A DNA stretch of 40,347 nt from Rhizobacter sp. (GTDB lineage Bacteria > Pseudomonadota > Gammaproteobacteria > Burkholderiales > Burkholderiaceae_C), in contig JAMLIM010000031.1 in the NCBI GenBank assembly GCA_023954175.1, positions 1 to 40,347 on the forward strand. The letters run 5' to 3'. Both the position numbers and the translations under genes were made by a program. The notes under the pieces are model-generated. The model did not search any database. It was not told the origin of the DNA and worked only from the letters and a program-made list of their open reading frames with translations. Below are positions 35,934-40,347 of this stretch, piece by piece (the stretch's first letter is position 1; each line of letters starts with the position of its first letter).

Positions 35934-35966
35934 GGCGCAAACCGGGTCCGGGTTTGCGCCTAAACT
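35934..35966. promoter_or_regulatory. Inverted repeat and -10-like box before nfeD
   Basis: GGCGCAAACC (35934-35943) and GGTTTGCGCC (35951-35960) form a perfect 10-bp inverted repeat with a 7-base centre. TAAACT (35961-35966) follows at once and may be the nfeD -10 box. A protein bound to the repeat would block the promoter; a hairpin is the other reading. It could also influence the divergent decarboxylase. Confidence 0.5.
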
Positions 35967-35996
35967 GGCCGCCATGCTCATCGCCATGCACGCGCC

Positions 35997-36425
35997 ATGA
36001 ACCTCTCGGCCGAAGTCCTGTGGTGGATTGCGGCGGGCGTGCTCGTGGCCGCTGAACTCACCAGCGGCAGCTTCTATCTGCTGATGCTCGCGATGGGCAT
36101 GTCGGCCGGCGCACTCGCCGCACATGCGGGCCTGGGCCAACCGGTCCAGTTCATCGCCGCAGCGCTCGTCGGCGGCGGCGCCGTCGTGCTGTGGCGCGCC
36201 AAGCGCAAACGCAATCCGGGCCCTGCGCCGGGCTCACCGAACCGCAACGTGAACCTGGACATCGGTTCGCGCATCCAAGTCGCACAGTGGCAGGCCGATG
36301 GGACCGCGCGCGTCCAGTATCGCGGCACGGCGTGGGACGTGCGATACCAGGGCCAGGGCACGCCCGCCGCAGGCGAATTCACGATCCGCGCACTCGACGG
36401 CAACTGGCTGCTCGTCGATCGCTGA
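35997..36425 (+). CDS. NfeD-family membrane protein (short form)
   Basis: Protein of 142 residues. Two or three membrane segments (about 6-65) are followed by an OB-like beta domain (about 85-142: GTARVQYRGTAWDVRYQGQG, later LDGNWLLVDR). It lacks the ClpP-like protease domain of long NfeD proteins. Short NfeD proteins pair with SPFH proteins in membrane microdomains; here the SPFH gene starts 24 bases later. Confidence 0.9.
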   Translation: MNLSAEVLWWIAAGVLVAAELTSGSFYLLMLAMGMSAGALAAHAGLGQPVQFIAAALVGGGAVVLWRAKRKRNPGPAPGSPNRNVNLDIGSRIQVAQWQADGTARVQYRGTAWDVRYQGQGTPAAGEFTIRALDGNWLLVDR

Positions 36426-36449
36426 GCCCAAGACCCCCGGAGCGCCCGC

Positions 36450-37364
36450 ATGGAAATCGTCGCCGTCGTCATCTTCGTCATCGCTGCGATCTTCATCTCG
36501 CAATCGATCAAGGTCGTGCCGCAGCAAAACGCCTGGGTCGTCGAGCGGCTCGGCAAGTACTTCGTCACGCTCACACCCGGGCTGAGCTTCCTCGTGCCCT
36601 TCATCGACCGCGTCGCCTACAAGCACTCGCTGAAGGAGATCCCGCTCGACGTGCCGAGCCAGGTCTGCATCACGCGCGACAACACGCAGCTGCAGGTCGA
36701 CGGCATCATCTACTTCCAGGTGACCGACCCGATGCGCGCGAGCTACGGCTCGAGCAACTACGTGGTTGCGATCACGCAGCTCGCGCAAACGCTGCTGCGC
36801 TCGGTTATCGGCAAGATGGAGCTCGACAAGACCTTCGAGGAGCGCGATCTGATCAACGCTGCCGTGGTGTCCGCGCTCGACGATGCGGCGCTGAACTGGG
36901 GCGTGAAGGTCCTGCGCTACGAGATCAAGGACCTGACGCCGCCGGCCGAAATCCTGCGCGCGATGCAGGCCCAGATCACCGCCGAGCGCGAAAAGCGCGC
37001 GCTGATCGCCGCCTCCGAAGGCCGCAAGCAGGAGCAGATCAACATCGCCGAAGGCCAGCGCCAGGCCTTCATCAACAACTCCGAGGGCGAACGTCAGGCC
37101 GCGATCAACCGCGCCCAGGGCGAGGCCGCCGCGATCATCGCGGTGGCCGATGCCACTGCCGACGCCATCCGCAAGATCGCCGCCTCGATCGAAGCCCCTG
37201 GCGGCGAAAAGGCTGTCACGCTGAAAGTGGCGGAGAAAGCCGTCGAGGCCTACTCCAACCTCGCGCAGAAGAACAACACGATGATCGTCCCCGGCAACAT
37301 GACCGAGGTGTCGGCGCTGATCGGCACCGCGATGACGCTGATGAAATCCGTCCGACCGAGCTGA
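36450..37364 (+). CDS. SPFH/Band 7 protein (stomatin/QmcA-like)
   Basis: Protein of 304 residues. One N-terminal membrane segment (about 2-20) precedes the Band 7 domain (about 25-185), with VPQQNAWVVERLGKYFVTL and ITRDNTQLQVDGIIYFQV. A Glu/Ala/Arg-rich coiled coil (about 172-235, including AEREKRALIAASEGRKQEQI) and the family tail NNTMIVPGNMTEVSALIGTA follow. Such proteins form large rings and scaffold membrane enzymes. It is in an operon with nfeD upstream and a DUF2237 gene four bases downstream. Confidence 0.94.
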   Translation: MEIVAVVIFVIAAIFISQSIKVVPQQNAWVVERLGKYFVTLTPGLSFLVPFIDRVAYKHSLKEIPLDVPSQVCITRDNTQLQVDGIIYFQVTDPMRASYGSSNYVVAITQLAQTLLRSVIGKMELDKTFEERDLINAAVVSALDDAALNWGVKVLRYEIKDLTPPAEILRAMQAQITAEREKRALIAASEGRKQEQINIAEGQRQAFINNSEGERQAAINRAQGEAAAIIAVADATADAIRKIAASIEAPGGEKAVTLKVAEKAVEAYSNLAQKNNTMIVPGNMTEVSALIGTAMTLMKSVRPS

Positions 37365-37368
37365 CACC

Positions 37369-37737
37369 ATGGCCTACAACGTTCTTGGCACCGAGCTCGT
37401 GCCCTGCTCCTACGACCCGCTGACCGGATTCTTCCGCGACGGCTGCTGCAACACGAGCGACGAGGACGTCGGCGCGCACGTCGTGTGCGTGCGCGTGACG
37501 GCCGAGTTCCTCGCGTTCTCGAAGGAGTGCGGCAACGACCTCTCGACACCGCTCCCCGAAGCACGCTTTCGCGGCCTCAAGCCGGGCGACCGCTGGTGCC
37601 TGTGCGCACTGCGCTGGAAGCAGGCCTGCGACGCCGGCGCCGCACCCGTCGTCGTGCTCGAAGCGACGCACGAACGCGCGCTCGAGTACGTCAGCCTCGA
37701 AGCGCTGCGCGCCCACGCGAAGAACCCCGTCGGCTAA
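37369..37737 (+). CDS. DUF2237 family protein
   Basis: Protein of 122 residues, starting four bases after the SPFH stop. MAYNVLGTELVPCSYDPLTGFFRDGCCNT, split here as VLGTELVPCSYDP and TGFFRDGCCNT, is the DUF2237 start. DRWCLCALRWKQA, APVVVLEATHERALEYV follow. Five to six conserved cysteines suggest metal or redox chemistry, but the function is unknown. No signal peptide. Confidence 0.9.
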   Translation: MAYNVLGTELVPCSYDPLTGFFRDGCCNTSDEDVGAHVVCVRVTAEFLAFSKECGNDLSTPLPEARFRGLKPGDRWCLCALRWKQACDAGAAPVVVLEATHERALEYVSLEALRAHAKNPVG

Positions 37738-37750
37738 ACTTCGCCCTCCC

Positions 37751-37841
37751 GGAGAGATGGATGAGTGGTTTAAGTCGCACGCCTGGAAAGCGTGTGGGGG
37801 CTAAACACCCCCCGCGGGTTCGAATCCCGCTCTCTCCGCCA
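37751..37841 (+). tRNA. tRNA-Ser (anticodon GGA)
   Basis: A 91-base type II tRNA. Acceptor GGAGAGA pairs with TCTCTCC, the anticodon loop CTGGAAA gives GGA (reads UCC), and the long variable arm includes GGGGG-CTAAACA-CCCCC. The T-arm contains GGGTTCGAATCCC and the CCA is encoded. The integrase gene follows 127 bases later, so it is the likely integration site. Confidence 0.97.
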
Positions 37842-37856
37842 TTGCCTATTCGAGGA

Positions 37857-37878
37857 GGCCCCTGCTAGGGGCCCTTTT
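37857..37878 (+). terminator. Intrinsic terminator after tRNA-Ser
   Basis: GGCCCCT-GCT-AGGGGCC (37857-37873) is followed by CTTTT. It lies 15 bases after the tRNA 3' end. Confidence 0.85.
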
Positions 37879-37920
37879 CATAGGTAAAAGGCGCGATCGA
37901 CGTCCCACCTGGTCTCGCGC

Positions 37921-37964
37921 AATCTCCTACAATCTCCCGATCTTTAGGGGGTAGATAAGGGGTA
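37921..37964. repeat. Paired short direct repeats upstream of the integrase
   Basis: AATCTCC occurs at 37921 and 37931 (10-base period) and GGGGTA at 37948 and 37959 (11-base period). The helical spacing would suit integrase arm sites, although the second GGGGTA also overlaps the probable ribosome-binding site. Confidence 0.4.
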
Positions 37965-37968
37965 CGGA

Positions 37969-39249
37969 TTGCCTCGCAAAGCACGTGAGCTCTCACCCTT
38001 GGAGGTGCGTCGGCTGAAGGCGCCGGGACGCTGGGGCGTCGGTGGCGTCGACGGTCTGGCTTTGCAGGTCGCTTCGTCAGGCGCGCGAAGCTGGGTTCTG
38101 CGTGTGACGGTGGCCGGCAAGCAGCGCGAGATGGGTCTCGGCAGCTTCCCGTCTGTTCCGCTGGCGGAAGCGCGCGAACGTGCGCGCGCACAGCGTGCCA
38201 AAGTCGCTCAGGGTACCGATCCGATCTCGGAACGCCGGGCGCTGCGAAGCGCCGCCGCCGCCGAGCGCAGTGCGCAGCAGACCTTCTCCACCGTCGCCGC
38301 GCAGTACATCGCGCAGCACGAGAGGGGATGGAAGAATGTCAAGCACGCAGCCCAATGGACCGCAACGCTCAAGACCTACGCCGAGCCCGTCATCGGATCG
38401 CTGCTGGTCCGCGACGTGACGACGGCTCACGTCATCCAGGTCCTCGAACCGATCTGGCTCACGAAGACCGAGACCGCCGCGCGGGTGCGCTCGCGATTGG
38501 AGCTGGTGCTGGACTTCGCATCGGCCCGGGGCTACCGCGCCGGCCCCAATCCGGCGCGCTGGAGAGGGCATCTCGACGCCGCCCTGCCGAAGCCTTCGCG
38601 CGTGGCAACCGTGAAGCATCACGCCGCCATCCCACTCGACGATGCAGCCGCGTTCATGACCCGCTTGCGCTCGCAAGCAGGAAACGGGGCACGAGCGCTC
38701 GAGTTCGCGATCCTCACGGCGGCCCGCTCGGGCGAAGTCAGGGGGGCCACCTGGTCGGAGTTCGACCTTCGCGCGTCGCTGTGGACGGTGCCGGCTGCAC
38801 GGATGAAATCGGGCCGCGAACATCGTGTGCCGCTGTCGGAAGCCGCCTTGGCTGTGCTGCGTGGTCAGTCCAGGGGCGAAGCCGGGGACCTCGTCTTTCC
38901 AGGCATCGGCGGCAAGCTCTCGGACATGAGCCTCACGGCCGTGCTGCGTCGCATGAAGGTCGAGGCAACCGCCCACGGTTTTCGCAGCACGTTCCGGGAC
39001 TGGGTCTCGGAGCGAACCGAATACAGCAGCGAGGTCGCCGAGATGGCGCTTGCGCACGCGGTGGGCGACAAAGTCGAGGCGGCATACCGACGCGGAGACC
39101 TGTTCGAGAAGCGGGCTCGAGTCATGGCGGCCTGGGCCGCTTCCTCGATGGCGGCGACGGCTGACTCACGGCTAGCATCACAACTGGAACTGCGGCATGC
39201 CGCGGTAACGAAGTGCAAGCTCGAGAGTCGGTCGGCACAGTCGTCTTGA
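37969..39249 (+). CDS. P4-type tyrosine integrase
   Basis: Protein of 426 residues from a TTG start. An in-frame stop at 37945 and the lack of ATG or GTG before the domain make TTG the only fit, with AAGGGG six bases ahead. The N-terminal DUF4102-like domain (about 5-90) reads LSPLEVRRLKAPG and GLALQVASSGARSWVLRV. The catalytic residues are Arg253 (TAARSGEVRG), Lys280, His336 and Arg339 (HGFRSTFRDW), His363 (LAHAVGDK) and Tyr373 (AAYRR), so it looks intact. It should drive integration of an island at tRNA-Ser. The last 25 residues are unlike the family and may be a read-through tail. Confidence 0.94.
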   Translation: MPRKARELSPLEVRRLKAPGRWGVGGVDGLALQVASSGARSWVLRVTVAGKQREMGLGSFPSVPLAEARERARAQRAKVAQGTDPISERRALRSAAAAERSAQQTFSTVAAQYIAQHERGWKNVKHAAQWTATLKTYAEPVIGSLLVRDVTTAHVIQVLEPIWLTKTETAARVRSRLELVLDFASARGYRAGPNPARWRGHLDAALPKPSRVATVKHHAAIPLDDAAAFMTRLRSQAGNGARALEFAILTAARSGEVRGATWSEFDLRASLWTVPAARMKSGREHRVPLSEAALAVLRGQSRGEAGDLVFPGIGGKLSDMSLTAVLRRMKVEATAHGFRSTFRDWVSERTEYSSEVAEMALAHAVGDKVEAAYRRGDLFEKRARVMAAWAASSMAATADSRLASQLELRHAAVTKCKLESRSAQSS

Positions 39250-39318
39250 GCTGCGGTGCTGTGCGGCGTGCCCGCAAGGCATCAGGTCGGCCAGCCTTAC
39301 CACCGTTCGGGAGCTTCT

Positions 39319-40347
39319 ATGAAAAATGGCTGCATCGCACTCGCGCTGGCCTGGATGCTGTCGGCCTGCACCTCCTACGGCGTCGTCAAGAACACGCCCA
39401 TCACAACAGCGCCCGCGAGCCACCCCTATGGCATCAAAGACTGGCAAAAGAGCGCGAACAACAGCGGCGACCTGTGGCTGATGCTGGCCTTCTCCGGCGG
39501 CGGCACCCGCGCCGCCGCGCTGTCGTATGGCGTGCTGAAGGCCCTGCGCGACACCACGTTCCAGCTCCACGGGCGGCCGGTGCGCCTGCTCGACGAAGTC
39601 GACCTGATCAGCTCGGTGTCGGGCGGCAGCTTCACCGCGGCTTTCTACGGGCTGCATGGCGAAGCGATCTTCGCCGAATTCGAGGGCACGTTCCTGCGCC
39701 GCGACATCCAGACCTCGCTGATCGACCTGGTGCTGAACCCGTTCATGTGGTTCGGCAGCACCGGCCGCACCGAGTGGGCGATCAACTACTACGAGGACAA
39801 CATCTTCCACGGCGCCACCTTTGCCGACATGGTGCGGCCCGACCGGCCGTTCATCCTGATCAACGCCTCCGATCTCGGCTACGGCGTGCGCTTCTCGTTC
39901 ATCCAGGAGTACTTCGGCCTGCTGTGCTCGGACCTGTCGACCTTCCCGGTGGCCCGGGCCGTGGCCGCCTCGTCGGCCGTGCCACTGCTGTTCAACCCGG
40001 TGGTCGTGCAGAACTACGCCGACTGCAATCCCGATGCGACCGGCTGGCTGCAGGCAGCCCGCCAGCGCGCTGCCGGCCAGGCACAGGCCACGCAGTTGCT
40101 CGACCGGGTGGCCACCTACCTCGACAAGGACAAGCGCAAGTACGCGCATTTCGTCGACGGCGGCATCACCGACAACCTCGGCCTGCGCGCCATCCTGGAC
40201 ATCGTCAACGTGCAGGGCGGCCTGGACGCACTCTTCGAAGCGCTCAAGGTCAACGCCCCGCGGCACATCGTCATCATCTCGGTCAATGCCGCCACCGACC
40301 CGGAGCCCGACATGGACCGCAGCAACAAGCAGCCCACGCTGGCCGAG
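39319..40347 (+). CDS. Patatin-like phospholipase lipoprotein (3' end beyond window)
   Basis: At least 343 residues; the frame is open at the window end. A lipoprotein signal MKNGCIALALAWMLSAC puts the acylated cysteine at 17. The patatin parts are the oxyanion loop SGGGTR (59-64), the nucleophile Ser101 in SVSGGS (Ser replaces the first Gly of GxSxG), and the catalytic Asp280 in FVDGGITDN. It is probably an outer-membrane or periplasmic lipase. GGAG precedes the ATG. It follows the integrase by 69 bases and may be island cargo or a host gene. Confidence 0.9.
   Translation, partial: MKNGCIALALAWMLSACTSYGVVKNTPITTAPASHPYGIKDWQKSANNSGDLWLMLAFSGGGTRAAALSYGVLKALRDTTFQLHGRPVRLLDEVDLISSVSGGSFTAAFYGLHGEAIFAEFEGTFLRRDIQTSLIDLVLNPFMWFGSTGRTEWAINYYEDNIFHGATFADMVRPDRPFILINASDLGYGVRFSFIQEYFGLLCSDLSTFPVARAVAASSAVPLLFNPVVVQNYADCNPDATGWLQAARQRAAGQAQATQLLDRVATYLDKDKRKYAHFVDGGITDNLGLRAILDIVNVQGGLDALFEALKVNAPRHIVIISVNAATDPEPDMDRSNKQPTLAE

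Noticed and set aside
37842-40347. Second att site for the tRNA-Ser element within the window
   Set aside because: No repeat of the tRNA-Ser 3' end was found downstream of the integrase before the window ends.
1-40347. CRISPR arrays and insertion sequences
   Set aside because: No regularly spaced repeat-spacer units and no transposase-like frames were seen on either strand.

Overview
The window is very GC-rich chromosomal DNA (about 70% by eye) and reads like a betaproteobacterium of the order Burkholderiales. The clues are a small Trp-rich protein beside ilvD, an acetoacetyl-CoA reductase with a phasin-like partner (polyhydroxyalkanoate storage), an aat-bpt pair, a PEP-CTERM protein, and a biodegradative-type Lys/Arg/Orn decarboxylase. 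Species cannot be named from sequence alone. Most of the window is ordinary core and metabolic sequence. Many long open frames are antisense or frame-shifted shadows caused by the GC-rich codon pattern.

Layout. 1-2999: an aldehyde dehydrogenase and a GMC alcohol oxidoreductase (operon, minus strand), divergent from an AraC-type regulator. 3108-8534: an MFS transporter, a 17-beta-HSD4-type SDR, a zinc alcohol dehydrogenase, a CrcB fluoride channel and a ClC anion channel. 8599-10090: phbB and a phasin-like gene. 10154-12691: xdhC, aat and bpt, the last two overlapping. 12701-14799: a LhgO-like oxidase and a WYL regulator (minus). 14960-16192: an uncharacterised protein with an HNH-like core. 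16240-17917: tRNA-Val, dnaQ and lgt (minus). 18032-20434: ilvD, a small Trp-rich protein and a cytochrome c. 20514-26061: a fatty-acid cassette in which a thiolase and a FadJ-type enzyme (minus) are divergent from a TetR regulator, an enoyl-CoA-reductase-like SDR and a hotdog thioesterase (plus). A 28-bp palindrome sits in the shared promoter. 26235-29083: a PEP-CTERM protein, a duplicated array of hairpins and acsA. 29292-31729: a YqhA-like membrane protein, an EamA exporter and an M90 peptidase. 31823-33469: a probable small genomic-island relic at tRNA-Asp, with a GSU2403-type nucleotidyltransferase and an integrase N-terminal remnant. 33573-37737: a basic amino-acid decarboxylase, NfeD, an SPFH protein and a DUF2237 protein. 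37751-40347: tRNA-Ser with an adjacent P4-type integrase, then a patatin-like lipoprotein cut by the window end.

How the parts fit. Much of the metabolism meets at acyl-CoA and acetyl-CoA: alcohol and aldehyde oxidation, beta-oxidation (thiolase, FadJ-like, SDRs), acetate activation (acsA) and carbon storage (phbB, phasin-like). The places that depart from ordinary chromosome are the two tRNA-linked integrase loci, the hairpin array after acsA, the TetR operator, and the HNH-like gene. I see no CRISPR array, insertion sequence or complete defence operon. The best leads for something undescribed are the tRNA-Asp mini-island and the HNH-like protein, and both are modest claims.
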